64,000 bases of DNA from Steromphala cineraria (Eukaryota; Mollusca; Gastropoda; Trochida; Trochidae). The stretch is from positions 7,280,224-7,344,223 of the forward strand of contig OU744736.1 in the NCBI GenBank assembly GCA_916613615.1. The letters are read 5' to 3'. The translations under genes and the position numbers were made by a program. The notes under the pieces were generated by a model. It was not told the DNA's origin. It made no database searches and saw only the letters and a program-made list of their open reading frames with translations. Shown one piece after another: positions 1 through 12,579 of this stretch (position 1 is its first letter; every line of letters begins with the position of its first letter).

Positions 1-401
1 CCCATTACTACTGTTTCGAACCTCTTGCCACCATTTACCGATTGAAAAAGGAAGATGGAATAAGATACCTAAGTCTGAAAGAAAATGTAAATTGTGTTGT
101 ATGAATGATGTTGGAGATGAGTTCCATTATATTTTTAGATGTGAATATTTTACTTTAGAAAGAACCTTGTACATACCTTTACATTTCTCAAAGAGACCAA
201 ATATGCTTAAACTTTAAAATCTGTTCATGTGTAAAAAGGTATCTATATTAAAAAAACTTAGCAAATTTTGTAAAATCATAATGCAAACTGTAAAATCTTC
301 CGGCTAATCACTTATCCGCTTGTATGATGCATTTACTGTCATGTTGTACCTCATATGCCGAGGATATCGGCCTGAGTGTAATAAAGTTCTGTTCTGTTCT
401 G
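1..401 (+). mobile_element. 3' end of a non-LTR retrotransposon (cut by window edge)
   Basis: The block begins inside a reverse-transcriptase ORF tail (stop at 215-217), continues through an AT-rich 3' UTR, and ends with AATAAA (380-385) followed directly by a short TTCTG-type repeat (386-400). A coding tail, poly(A)-like signal and microsatellite 3' end are the normal layout of animal LINEs such as CR1, L2 or RTE types. The exact clade cannot be assigned from this tail. The 5' part lies outside the window. Confidence 0.7.
2..217 (+). CDS. C-terminal fragment of LINE reverse-transcriptase polyprotein
   Basis: Frame 2 is open for 71 codons and ends in TAA. The translation includes the block HHLPIEKGRW, then a Cys-rich CKLCC segment, GDEFHYIFRCEYF and a short hydrophobic end. 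The order 'R-x-x-x-H-x-L-P-I-E-x-G-R-W ... C-x-x-C ... GDE-x-H ... C' is the familiar zinc-knuckle-like tail found after the reverse-transcriptase domain of many molluscan LINEs. No stop interrupts the visible part, so the insertion may be fairly young, but the catalytic domain is outside the window. Family assignment rests on pattern recognition only. Confidence 0.65.
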   Translation, partial: PLLLFRTSCHHLPIEKGRWNKIPKSERKCKLCCMNDVGDEFHYIFRCEYFTLERTLYIPLHFSKRPNMLKL

Positions 402-992
402 GTAATATGAAGAGGTTTATACGGACAGACAGATGTTATTCACATAAAATATTTGAACAATATATTTTAAAATAATGAGTCTAAAAAAAGAAAAGAAATG
501 GTTTTATGATGGTATAAATCCCCATTGTAGTACCCGTCAACTTAGATTTTTATGAAAGAATTAAATGACATGTACTTCAGTATTTCAGAATCATGTATTT
601 GTGATACGTAACACAGGTTCTCATTGGATGGTTTTTAAGTTAACATGTTATTATCAACGTGTTAATTAAGAATTTTAATCAAAAAGGTTTTCATGAAATC
701 GTATTCTTGTAAGAACATATTTCAATGACAATCAATAATAAACGAGTTTTAAAGAGAGGATGTCAAAGTACGGAATCTTTATAAACTAAATGTACACCCG
801 AGAATCGAGACCCGTGCACAGAAGAATCTTAATCTCAATATAACGACCCTTTTATGACATTTCTTAAGTATGGTTTTCCATTCGCGAAGGGAAAAGCAAA
901 TAAGAATGACTTTCCATTACTAATGAACTTTTAAAAACATGTATACCAACAATGTTGATTTTACATCCAAGTATATCAATTGCTGTAATTCG
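402..992. other. AT-rich intergenic DNA, no gene seen
   Basis: No reading frame of useful length, splice-flanked coding block or RNA gene is visible. A short acagacagacag run near 423-433 is the only simple repeat. Confidence 0.5.
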
Positions 993-1252
993 AAAGAAAA
1001 TCAGCATTAAGTAAATAAATTATTACGGTAATATCATGAATAAATATATAGATTGGGTTCCAAATCGAAATGAAAATCAAATCAAAGAAAATCAGCATTA
1101 AGTAAATAAATAATTTCAGTTGTGTAATGAATAAATATGTAAATTGGCTTCAAATCGAAACGAAAATCAGATCAAAGAAAATCAGCATTAAGTAAATAAA
1201 TATTTACAGTTTTGTAATGAATAAATATGTAGATTGGGATCCAAATCGAAAG
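993..1252. repeat. Tandem repeat, 3 copies of about 90 bp
   Basis: The string AAAGAAAATCAGCATTAAGT starts at 993, 1084 and 1174, so the period is 90-91 bp. Each copy continues through a 'gtaatgaataaatatgtagattgg' type segment and ends near CCAAATCGAAA. Copies differ by scattered substitutions, so this is an aged minisatellite with no coding potential. Confidence 0.85.
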
Positions 1253-2444
1253 GCAAATGATTATTTTTAACCGCGAGCAAATGATCATTTCCGAACGAAG
1301 TTGATTGGTTTTGAATTTGAGCAAACACCCTCTACTACGCTTGCTACTGTCCCTCTGTAATTATTCATAAACAATCATTATCTATCCATGAGCACATCAA
1401 TCGACCTGCCGTTCTATAAGACAAGCATGTAAATTGCATTTACCCCTTGTTAATAGCGTGAGAACTATATCCTCTAGCAGGGAACGTGCATTCAATATGT
1501 CTTGAATTTCAGAGTTGAGTTGTTCATCATTACGCCTCGTTTGATTGCTGACAGCACAGATAATGTTATCTTTTTGAACCAAGCATTAACACTTAGCTAA
1601 ATGGTAACGCATCCCATTAATGACTTCAGTGCATATAGGTATGTTATAGGTTATATCATCAGGGATATGTATGTTGAAATATGTATAATTGCACCTTGTT
1701 TATGTCCTTGATATGATTCTGTAACTGCTAGAGTTGATTTACAACGTCATCTACCAAATAAAACTGAACTATCAAACTTTTTATACCGAAGTTAATATAT
1801 GAGTTGTATTTCTTTTTAGGGATAATGATGAATTTACACCTTAGTGTGTGTAAATCTGTTCCTTTGATTTACATTTGGACAGGTGTTTATACAAAATTAT
1901 GGGTTTTTTTTTCAATAAACGTGTTTCGTACTTTTAGTCTACAATATATTAAAACGAGAATCAAAGTATATCAATTTCAATAAATTAAATGTGAGTTTAA
2001 TCGATGGTAAAAGAAAGACAACTTATCTTGAAATGTCAACTTATTCATGATTGGTATCCCGCCTAATAAATGTTTAAGGATTTTTTGAAACATATTCACT
2101 GGGTTCAAAGAATTTTACTTCCCTTTTCCTTTATAACTTCTTCAAAAATACTTTAATAACCAATGTGTTTACAACAAAATCGCAACATTTTTATTTTGTT
2201 TGTATACTGTTTTTTATTTATATTTGAAAAACAATTGTTTTCAAATTTATATCCTACCCCCATAACCAGAAACAGAATAACATCATTATTTCTCCAATAT
2301 TGCAATCGTATCTATGAATTTTTTTCAAGATACATATAATATGGTATTATGTCAAGAATTACCTTAAGATAACTTGTTTTCAATAACATTTTATTTTCTT
2401 ATATGTATCCATATCATATTTGTTTTCCTTTAATTTCATTTCAG
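1253..2444. other. AT-rich intergenic DNA, no gene seen
   Basis: Only short chance reading frames are present, including a 61-codon minus-strand frame around 1397-1582 without recognisable features. No promoter, tRNA or repeat family stood out. Confidence 0.45.
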
Positions 2445-2747
2445 TCGATATTAAACCTACAGACATTTCTAAAAACAAAATGTTCAAAAAGTAAAGACGA
2501 AATTAAAATTTTACTTAAAACTGGAATAATAAAAAGTGCATTCATTTTTCTAGACTCCTTTTCAACAGTTTTGAAGCAGGGTCTAGGAAAGGCCTGGGAA
2601 GTGTTCTATTCCCCCGTGTATTTAACGCCTGCAATACCAGGCGCGTTAAGTCACAACTGTTTACCTTTCACAGTATTATCTGTTCACGCGACAAGAAAAC
2701 CGGAGGTTTATTTGGCCATATTGGATTACATCATCCCATCGCAGGGG
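2445..2747 (+). other. Weak candidate coding exon, unknown product
   Basis: A 115-codon open frame covers the block. It is preceded by a plausible acceptor (TTTCATTTCAG at 2434-2444) and followed by a donor-like GGGGTAAGAT around 2745-2754. The 3' half is GC-richer than its surroundings. The peptide (ending ...VYLAILDYIIPSQG) matches no family I recognise. In DNA this AT-rich, one or two open frames of this length are expected by chance in 64 kb, so the splice signals are the only reason to list it. Confidence 0.15.
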
Positions 2748-3900
2748 TAAGATATCCCCTTCAGACGCTGATCTAATTAGCTGGTTTACAAGACATGGTT
2801 TTAGCTTGTGATCGCCATCGCTGAATTATAAACGATGAAAACTCCGTTTCCGTTTTAGCAGTCAAAACGCGAAAAAATACGAACCAGGATTGTGATATTT
2901 ATATGTAAATGACAGACGATAGGAATCTGCTTGGTGGAGATGTAAATGATATTTGGATATGAAAGGAAAATTGGCCGACTAATGGGGCCTTTATCTATTT
3001 ACGAAGAAATGAAAACATTATCAAGACATCAGTATAGAATACATGAAAAAATTAATAAGAATTAGAGTAGATTGTGAGGAAGTTCTTTATGAAACAAGTC
3101 ACTTGGTACGTTTTCTCCCTAGTAAATAAATATTTTAATCAGATGATATGAATAGCGTCTATCATATATCTATGATAGTACAATTCCTGGATAAAACCTT
3201 CTTGACAAGAAATTGCAAGGTTCAGCCAGCATCTAGTGTAAATTGCAACCATGATGATCTATGAGATACCATAAGACCAATATCTTAATTAGCTCGGATG
3301 ATTAAACCCAATTTCACCTGTACCGTGAATTTGCAATATGCTTATCCTTATCATTTCATTACTTATATCATATATTAATGGTTCATCGAATGGTGATACG
3401 ATTTATTCACCACCAATTGTTCATCCTGGCACCATTGGCGAAGGTCATTCCGCAACACTTTCAACTCAAAAGTACCGTCTTTACGTGAATAAGGTTCTAA
3501 TATCACTGGATGTCTCTAAATGGATTATATCTGTATCGGTCAATGAGTAACAAACGATATATATCATTTGTTTTTTGTTTGGCCATCTAGCAGTTGAGGT
3601 CATGAAGGGAATTTGATAGATGTACTTTATGCGCCAATATAAAAGAAGTTCTTCATCCATTGAATTACTTTAATGATCCTAACTATAGGCATCGTTGTCA
3701 CATCGGTTTGTCATTTATTAATACCCTGAAATAATTAGAAAATATTCAAGACATCTAAATGATTATGAGAAACGGCCCGAACCACGCAATAAGTAATAGT
3801 TCTTGGTCAACTCTTTTCCCTCATCATTGGATAGGTAATGGCTCAGGTATCAAATTGCTGATCCACCACTTATTCATCGATCCATCCCAACCTGTGTCCT
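2748..3900. other. Intergenic DNA, no supported gene
   Basis: A 70-codon ATG frame at 3338-3550 has a hydrophobic N-terminus like a signal peptide but no recognisable body, and it sits in ordinary AT-rich sequence. I treat it as chance. Confidence 0.4.
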
Positions 3901-3929
3901 GTACCACCCAGTCCGCGAGGGGTTGAAGA

Positions 3930-4095
3930 TAACATGGTTGTGGAGGAGGAGGGTGTTATCATGATAAAGCGAAGAGGGGAGGGGGTTACATGACCCAAGG
4001 TAATCAGGGTCTCGGTGGGGGTCGGGGCAGCACCACGGGGGTCAGGTTCTAGCCCGGGGGTGAGGGAGGGGGAGATGCACTGAAGGGTGGGAAAG
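3930..4095 (+). other. G-rich tract with G-quadruplex potential
   Basis: The + strand carries many runs of three to five G within about 160 bp (for example gaggggaggggg, ggtgggggtcgggg, cccgggggtgagggaggggg). This is a sharp break from the AT-rich background and could fold as G-quadruplexes on the + strand. No coding frame is convincing. Confidence 0.4.
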
Positions 4096-4356
4096 TTTAC
4101 GGAAGCCATGCTGGATCAACACCCCGAGTCTTTGTTGACGTAACGCGTTAGTTGACTGATTTAATTAATTTCCTGGGGATAATTGACTCAAGGTGATGGC
4201 CGAATCTGAAGTGAAATTGCCAGGACATGATGTTCTCCTAGCCCACACTCTGGTGTCCGATACTTTGCATTGAGGAGGTACTGTATATCGTGCCTACATG
4301 ACACGTAAATCAACCTATAAAACTGATTGACAGTATCATTGGAACTGCTTCTAATT

Positions 4357-4462
4357 GAGTAGTTTTCGGCACAGAGAGAGGAAATTTCGGAATTCATAGC
4401 TATCGTTATTTGAAACTGAGTAATTTTCGACACAGAGAATTAATATCAGAATTCAAAGCTTT
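4357..4462. repeat. Two-copy tandem duplication, about 61 bp
   Basis: GAGTAGTTTTCGGCACAGAG at 4357 recurs as GAGTAATTTTCGACACAGAG at 4418, and both are followed by a related GGAATTCATAGCT / AGAATTCAAAGCT segment. It is a small diverged local duplication. Confidence 0.6.
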
Positions 4463-6240
4463 CCTCAATGGTATACTTACTTTTATTTTAGTTCACATGT
4501 TTATACATACCAAAAATGAAAAAAAAATCTTGTTTACTTGATGTTTAACCATGAAATACGGTATCGACTTTGTTTAATAATTGTGTCCTGCTTTTCTTCC
4601 GTAATATTCCTGACACTGGATGATAATTTACATACACAGTTTCTGCTTGACATGTTCAACGAGTAAATACAAAGAACTATTATATACGTTCCTCCATATA
4701 TCTACTTCTGATGTCATTTATTAATATCGTAAAGCATTTAAACTAAATACTGATTGAAATTGATATCCTAGACCATCAACACAAGAAGCTGAAGAAAATA
4801 CGTTCTTTCATATGGACAAATTGTTAAATGATTTTTACATTTAAGGTTTTACGAAAAAGAGTCGTGAAATATAGGTTCAGATATATATCAAACACTTTAT
4901 TATGACAGGATTTTCACATTTATGCGTTGATTAAGCACCTAAAATGTATAATTATTTAATCAGTTCTACTTTTTCTAAAATACTATGATCGGCACGTAAG
5001 TGTGACGACGTGGTTCGAAACCTGTTCCTGATAATTGTACTATTGCCGAAAAATGTATCCCAAAATTACATCTAAATTTGTATCAAGTTATTTGTTTATA
5101 AATTTTATAAGTATAAAAAGAAGTAATCGAATGTGGAACCAAGACAAGATGAAATAAATTATCACAACATTTACATCATATCCTTTACTGCTGGATTATT
5201 ATGACATGAATATAATTAGGGAATTTAATTAAAATCATTGACTTTTCATTTACGAATTGTAAAATATTTTACACTTTACAAGATTGAAATAGCGTCATAA
5301 ATCAATTATAATTGAAATATATTACAAAAATTTCAATTTCAATTTCAAAACCTCCTGTACTCAAAGTCTGATATAGACGAAAGAAATGAATTCAAAGTGC
5401 GTTGAACCGATTCGGTAACTGCTATGGTAACGTAATAAACGAGCTACTTGATTTGAATAAAGTGAAATAAAAATGTAATCAATCAGTTGTGAAAAGTGAC
5501 ATTTATAAGTTTTTAGGAATTCCCGAATACTGATTAATACAAGGTTAGGCGTTAGTCATCCAAATTATGAAATATATAAGATTCATTAGAATAACCACCA
5601 GCACAGACATTCTAAATGCAGTATTTCTTCAATGGACAAGAATCGTATGTTGGAGAAAGTAATTATAATATACAGTTTATTGGCTAAGTTTTAATGCACC
5701 TGGCCATGAAATGAAGATATTAATATCAAATCATCCGGTTCATTCCGATAATGCGAAGTTTGTATGGCAACTTCATGACTAGACTAGTCTATACAGCATG
5801 GCATTTTAAAAATCTGTCTGGAATTATTCTTAAATTTGAAATATTTATTTCATGTAGTCAAAGGGCACATCTAAAATGCATATGGAAAAATGTATACTTA
5901 TAAAGGAAATTAAACGAATTTAAAAACTCAAACACTAATATGATAATGCGATTTCATTCATGAGCAATACTCATTACATAAATCATGGTGAACATAATTG
6001 AACATATTTTGCCTTTTGTAAACAATTCCAACTTCATGTTTTAAAAAACGAAAATTATGAGAACACACTTCTTCAGAAAATATACAATAACAGTTTCTTT
6101 TCCCACACATAAATGGCAACCAAGATCAAACGTAGAGGCCAATAAACGAAAACACTTTAACAGTCTGACTAGAATATGAAACATATATTCCAAGGTTGTT
6201 TTCTTCAAATGAAAAGAGAAACGTTATAATACATATCCCC
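4463..6240. other. AT-rich intergenic DNA, no gene seen
   Basis: There are no coding frames of note. A short TTTCAAT iteration occurs around 5330-5350, and a GGTTCGAAACC box near 5012 resembles a tRNA/SINE B box but lacks a matching A box. Confidence 0.45.
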
Positions 6241-6467
6241 CGTCGTTAAATACGAGTATTTCAAAGTATCATTTTCCATGGCGTACAGAAAGCAGACTGG
6301 CTGATATAGCTCTGATCAAATGGTGAGAAATCGTATAGTAGCGTTTGTATAGGATTGGTTCGCTTTGGAAGAGGCATTTCTCTCAGTTCTCCGTACAGGG
6401 TTAGATCCCTACTGCGAGAAGCAACATAGGAGGGGATAATTGCCTCCATGCACTGTGTCGAGCTTAC

Positions 6468-6625
6468 TGGGGGACTCAGATAAGCCGGGGGAAGCTGTGC
6501 CTTCCAAATATTGAAAACTATCCTTTGCTTTCCTTGGACCGACGTTCTCATGGTAAAGAGAGTTTCCATAATGACTGCAGCGATATGCTGTTGACCTCGT
6601 ATTATTGAAGGAATTTCTCAGCCGT
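6468..6625 (-). CDS. Candidate internal exon of an unknown minus-strand gene
   Basis: On the minus strand a pyrimidine-rich acceptor (TTTATTTCTCTTCCAG) precedes position 6625, and a donor-like CCA|GTAAGC follows position 6468. The 158-nt block between is open in one frame and would add about 52 residues, including NSFNNTRSTAYRC, NSLYHENVGP and SFQYLEGTASPG. It is clearly GC-richer than its flanks. The open frame extends for 139 codons across 6409-6828, longer than chance easily gives at this base composition. No homologous family is recognised and no partner exons were found. A second, overlapping 102-codon frame (6261-6569) weakens the case. Confidence 0.25.
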
Positions 6626-6829
6626 CTGGAAGAGAAATAAATATAAATCAATAAAATATGATATTTTGGTATGCATGATTTGAGGGATGTGTTTGGTTTA
6701 ATTAGGCAGGATGTATCGATGGAATGAGAGAAGAGAGAAGACACAGGGAGAAGAGTAGGAGGTATAAACAGATGGTAGGAGATAGGTTGATAGGAAGAAG
6801 GATGTAGAAAGATATAAAGGCTTTCCAAA

Positions 6830-8333
6830 GTGATTTGTTGTTATATCGACACTTTCCAAAAGGTTATAACTGTTTTACTATCCAATTCATTTCCATTTGG
6901 TCATAAAATTGTTGGTTTCATTAAATGCACATGAGGACTGTTTCTTATAGTTTTCGCAAATAAACCAAATCCAACCCAAGTTCCATTTCAGTGGACATTT
7001 GATGACATAACTGGAAACTGTCAAATGCCTCATTTTTTTAATATGAAGACATCCTTTTAAATATATTTCTCATATCTATGTCATCTATTAATATTGAGTT
7101 TGGTCGTTTTATTCCATCTTGTGGAGATTGAGACCGAAATGGTAAAATCGCTAAGGATGTGTTTGGTTAGATTCTCAATTGCTACACTATAGCATTATCT
7201 CTGCATAGGTAAGAATTGACTGATATAGAAATTTAATTTATGATATGTGCAACTAAATACGTTTCATTCATCAATAAAAGTGTACTTCAAGAGGTTTTTT
7301 GTTTACATTATCTTAATCAGAAAATGATATAAAAGATCTGTTCAAATAGTGATGATGGGTGTTTTGACTTCTGTCGGCTCCGTAGCTTCCATTCTCCTTC
7401 ACATTTTATTCATTTCTTTACTTAATATATCATTAGTTCTTTTATATACATAAAGTTGATATTGTGACATCCAACAAACATGTACATGTAGTTCAAAAGG
7501 AATTTTCTAAAGTTGCGAAACCCAGCAAAGTGTCTAAAGGTTTTTTATTCCATTAGAACAGACACTTTTTTTCATGCATAGAAACCCCTTTATTTAAGTA
7601 AGATATATTAAATCCGAAAAAAAATAAAATGGAGAAAAATATTCCAAATAAATCCTAAAAATGTGCAAGCCATGTCAACTACCCATTCTGAGCGAGACGG
7701 AGGAATTGCAATAAAACATATTTTCTGCGATAAAGGCTTTTAAGGTTGGACATTAGCACGTGGAGCGCTTCTACATTCGTACTAAATAACATCCAGAATG
7801 GTTGATTTGTGAATGATTAAAAGTTAGCCCGGAAATAAAACTAAATTCTGCACCCGATCAACAGAAGCTGGAATCGCAGAAGGTAGTGTTAACACCGCTG
7901 TACCTCACACAACGACAAGTCTACATGTCTATATGTACGTACATGCAGTCTGCTGGCTTTCATAATGCGGTGAGTGCACCATTCATTACATAAAAATCTA
8001 AAATCTTGTACATAAATCACTTGGTAACATATTCTAATTTTTAAATGTGGGAAATCTTTAGGTGATTTTTTGCCGCTGCAATAATATGTTGATATTTTTT
8101 TTAAATTGAAATGTGTCCTGTATAATCAGGTCGCCGAGAGCAAATAAAAATGTTAAAATGGAAAGATATATATATGTAAGAACGACATTCTACAATATGC
8201 GTAATTTGTCCTTTTAAACGATTAATTTAATTATGTTTTTAAGGGTAACTGTATCATAAAGGGAAGATTCGTTCGTTCTTTTTATATCTTTCTGGGTGAT
8301 AATCGATATGACATGAGGGTATGATGGAATGCC
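6830..8333. other. AT-rich intergenic DNA, no gene seen
   Basis: No coding or RNA features are supported. A slightly GC-richer patch with short CG-containing words lies around 7680-7930 but has no open frame. Confidence 0.45.
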
Positions 8334-8697
8334 TTAAAGGGGCAGTAGCACGTTTTTTGACAATTTTATAATTTAATATTTTCACTGATAATTGTAAGTT
8401 AATGTTATATGTATTATTTTGACAGTGTTAAAAATCTCATTACAAAAGTCAATCATCCATAGTCAGAGGACAAAGTATGAAGATTTACATAAAATCCATT
8501 GGCGGCCATTTTTGTGTGAACACCTTTAATTCATTTTGTTTAATAAAAGGAATCGCATGTCTAAACTTTACGTTATATATTTGAATTATTACTGCTCCAG
8601 TTAGTTTAAATACATTGTCTTTCAGTTGGAACTATTAATTTTCATTTTTCTGACATCACCTTATATTCCCCCTAAAAACGTGCTACTGCCCCTTTAA
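8334..8697 (+). mobile_element. TTAA-flanked MITE, copy A (364 bp)
   Basis: The element begins TTAAAGGGGCAGTAGCACG and ends CGTGCTACTGCCCCTTTAA, a perfect terminal inverted repeat with TTAA at both ends. The interior is AT-rich and non-coding and includes a GGCGGCCATTTTTGTGTGA segment. Three further copies occur at 22316, 27229 and 36683. TTAA target duplication is typical of piggyBac and Kolobok elements, so this is probably a non-autonomous derivative of one of those. Copies A and D share one orientation; B and C are inverted. Confidence 0.9.
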
Positions 8698-8929
8698 GAA
8701 CCTACACATGGATATTTCAATTACAACGAAACAGTATAATACATTCATTAAAATCAAAGTTTAAACAATTAGACATCTAGCTAGGCCTGGATTTTCGAAG
8801 CTCTCTCAGTGCTAAGATAGTCGCAGGCCAATGTTAAAGAATGGTACTTAAGACCTAGAAATTACGATGACTGGATTTTTAGTTTTACGATTGATTTAGC
8901 GTCCTTTCATAACATACCATACACTACCG

Positions 8930-9110
8930 ACAGACAGACAGACAGACAGATTGTTTATTAAAAGTCTCACCTCATATACAGGTAAATACACATTTTAAGA
9001 AATATACAAAATGGGCTATCCTTAAAAGGATTTCGAGAGACTATTTACACATAAAAATATTCAGAATAAATAAGATATACCATAATAAAAATACACACAT
9101 CAATTAAACA
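8930..9110 (-). mobile_element. LINE/SINE 3' tail in minus orientation
   Basis: Read on the minus strand the segment ends GAGGTGAGACTTTTAATAAACAATCTGTCTGTCTG. That is a poly(A)-like signal followed by a (TCTG)n tail (8930-8950 on +). A very similar terminus occurs at 63607-63680. The inner boundary is not determinable by eye, so the stated end near 9110 is approximate. Confidence 0.5.
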
Positions 9111-12100
9111 GTTGAACGCGTCGTTTTCTTAAAACATCAAAGCAGGTATTGGCTATTAAATTACATAATAAAGGACTCGACATTATAAAAGCTAACTGTA
9201 CCAAACTATCATTGGTAATAATATCATGGTTACTTTACAAAAATATACTTTTCCCCTTTTTGGGTTACATTTAATCAATAAGGTCGATATAGTTTTATTT
9301 TTAATAAGTTCTTTCTTACAAAAATTGTATAATAAGAACACACATCATTTTTGTCAATCAATATAACCACTGCGCCTAAATCCATTAAAAGCAAGATTAT
9401 AAGTTTATAAGACCAAACCTCCACAATCGCTACACTTTCAGTTGACAGCAAGACAACCAGGATGTAATCTACCTCCTGAACAATCGTCAAAAGACAGTAG
9501 CCAACATGCTGAAAAATAATACTCAATACAATTCTCTCTTCTTTTTTTGGACAATAAAGATACCATTGCAACAATTTTCTAAGATAAGAAGATAGAAAAT
9601 GTTTTCTTAATTTTGCGTATTCTTATTACGCCAACATCGATCGATTCAAATTTCATAACCATCGGTCTATGATAATGGTTATGATGAATAACAGAAATTG
9701 ATATTTTATTTATGAAAAGCTATTTTCAAGTATACCAATTTACCACAGAGCTTTTCTGAGTTCCTTAGTAATGACCGAAACATGCAGCTTCTTATAAATT
9801 TTATTTTTAATTTGCACATAAGTGTTGAATTTAATTTACTTATTTGACACACCATTTAAATAACACTAATCATATAAACATATACCTATAAATTCATTAC
9901 GCATTTATATTTCATCTGAATTGATGGTGTTTGAAAGACATTCGCAACCAAAATTATTATTTTTATACAAATTTCATTAGACAAATAACAGAACGTTAGT
10001 TCGTGATGTGGCAAAGATCTCAATCATACGCAATATAAAGTTGTACTCTTGGGTCAAAAATTGTCATAATTAAATATCTAATGATTTAAATACCACGCGT
10101 ATTGAAGTAACCGGGATAAATAACTCACCTTATTAAACTATGATCACAAGTGCATGCTTCACTTGTTTGCGAAATATCATGAATCGTTTTCTGTCACAAA
10201 CCATTGGTGCTGTTTTATATTCAAACTGAATTTTCAAAAAAACTCTTTATTACTTGATATGTTAAAATATGTTTTACTTTTTGACATCATTATTTATGAT
10301 CTTAAAGCGATGATTTAACTTTTACAAAGAAGACAGTTAACAATAGAATCAGACAGTTTTTATATAATGACACGATTTATCAAATATATCCAACATTTTA
10401 GGATTCATACCTTCAGCATTTTTGCTGTTACATCCAGCATGGTCACATTGTCTTTTTTAAAAAAAAGTTCATTTATCAAATGGAATGTCTTCTTCCAGAA
10501 GTAAATAAATTTGATGAAGAAGAAAAGTAAGCAAATTTCAATTAGACGAACTATATATTGCCATTACTTTTGTTTGGAAGAAATATAACTCAAAGTTATT
10601 TACAACTTATTTTTTTTGTAAATCTGTTGAATTATATTTCTTGATCATGTCTATAATATATTTCAAAGAAAATGTTTACGGCATAATATATATCATAAAC
10701 TTCTTAGCACGGTGCTTATTTTTGAATACGTTCCTTTTAAACAATCCGTGACTATGACGAACTGTATACATTCAATGATCTATTTACACCCATTTCGAAC
10801 CCTATCTAAATAAAGATGTCAGTTCCTGCATGATTATTTGGTGACATTTTCTATTTCAGATTGATATGATTTTGCTAATACATCATGTATATGAATGTAT
10901 TCTAGATCATAGATTAATATTTACTTGACACATGATCACCACTTTAAGTGAATATTGATTGGTCAATGATTCCTTCATGTATTTACAGTATCATTGACAC
11001 AGTCGTATTTTTAACATTTTTAAATGGAAACTGACTTAAAACTTTCGTGAAACAAAACTTATCAAACCAATTACCAATTAATCGACAAAAGTTTTCATTT
11101 AATACAGATATACAGAGAGATAGAGAGAATGCTAACTTTATTTTATTTTCCTAATTTCGTGTGAACTTTGAATGTACTGTACAACATAAAAAGAAACAAT
11201 TAAATTAAGAAGAATCATAATGGCTAACTTTTGTTATTTTGAAAATAACCATGTCAATAAAACATTATGAAGATTACGATGATGTACTGTCTATACATTT
11301 TATCAAACTTTAAACAATATTATGTTAACTTTTAATTTGTGTATATTCTATCTCGTGAGATTCAATCTATTAATCTTTGAGGTTAAGTCAAGACGTTTGC
11401 TCGCATCTAAGCCATTGACCACTTTCAAACGCAAAAATAAATTAGTTAACAATTATAATCATATCTAATTACATCAGCTGCATGATTAAATCAACCATAA
11501 ATTATGACAACATTACATGCAAATAATGAGCTGTTATTGTTTGCGGGTAATCGGTTCACATCCGTCTATTGTCTGTCTGTCTGTCCGTCCCCTGACATTA
11601 AGGATAAAGAAGGATTTGTGAGCATGTGGAAGGATATAGACGGATACAGATGCGAATCGAAGCGCGTCACTCTATCGGATCATCCTCGTGTTGACAAACA
11701 AGCACCTGTTGTATCGCTGATAGACTGCTTCCGGATTAGCCTCGTTCTGACATGTACGTGAAAATATCGTTTAGTTGAGATCAGGATGATGTCATGATTT
11801 TTATCTTAATTTCGTATCTTGTAGCTTTGCGAATGAAACTCTTTTTGAAATAATTATGTTTTATGCACTTTATGAATCTTGTTCCTGTATTATCCAATTT
11901 CGATATAATTATTATTCATCGCCAGCTGAATTTATTAATTTATTGTTTTTAAGCGTATATGTTGAATATCAATCATTGATTGGAAAAAGTTCAATGTTTA
12001 AATGCAAAGGAATCTTGTGTTTATCGAGTATATTCCATGAACATTTCTAATCAATGTTTGATAGTTAATTTCGATTATTCACTAAATAAAGAAAATTGTA

Positions 12101-12508
12101 TTTTAATTGTATCGTTCTACATCAAATTCTATTTATGATGTAAACGGAATTTAATACTTTCTCGTTTCTTGAGTGGAAACAATGTTCATAAAGTTATAAT
12201 TACTTTTTTGCTTTTAAGTTTGGTGTTTAGATAAAAAGTACTCTTAAGAAAATAAGAATTAGCCGTATGTATTCTCGACTTATAAGTGTAATGGTACGCT
12301 TATTCACTTAACTAGAACGATAATAGTGTAAACGTTTTCTTTTACATATTCATGAAAATAAAAAAAACTATTTAGAATATGTGATTCCAGGAACAATAAT
12401 CTTAGTAGTGTGTGATAATAAAGCACAGCACATAATGAATAAGATTTTCACTGAACGTCATCCTTGAAAATATTCCGATTTTGGTAATTACACACGTACA
12501 TCCCAATA
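9111..12508. other. AT-rich intergenic DNA, no gene seen
   Basis: Several short reading frames exist (for example 9275-9574 minus, 11504-11761 plus). They lack splice context, domain features or base-composition change. A short (TGTC)n run lies at 11569-11585. Confidence 0.45.
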
Positions 12509-12577
12509 GTGAGTGAGTGAGTGAGTTAATGCTTAACGCCGCTTTGGCAATATTTCAGCCATTAGCGGCGGTACTGA
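12509..12577 (+). mobile_element. Diverged molluscan SINE fragment (GAGTGAGTGAG family)
   Basis: The sequence GTGAGTGAGTGAGTGAGTT is followed by AACGCCGCTTTGGCAATATTTCAGCC and ATTAGCGGCGGT. This is the layout of a very abundant molluscan repeat that I recall from gastropods: GAGTGAGTGAGTT, then ACGCCGC, AGCAATATTCCAGC and GGCGGCGGT. CGCCGC and GCGGCG form an internal hairpin. Only the head of the element is visible. It is useful as a lineage marker. Confidence 0.6.
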
Positions 12578-12579
12578 AA

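Noticed and set aside
2618..2647. TTAACGCCTG / CAGGCGCGTTAA inverted repeat
   Set aside because: It is imperfect (two-base offset), short and inside a possible coding frame; no element boundary or flanking duplication was found.
3338..3550. 70-aa ORF with signal-peptide-like start
   Set aside because: It lies in ordinary AT-rich DNA, has no recognisable mature region and is short enough to be chance.
9275..9574. 99-codon minus-strand frame next to the LINE tail
   Set aside because: The translation is hydrophobic and shows none of the reverse-transcriptase or endonuclease motifs expected if it belonged to the element.
11504..11761. 85-codon frame containing a TGTCTG run
   Set aside because: Part of the peptide derives from the simple repeat, and the rest shows no family features.
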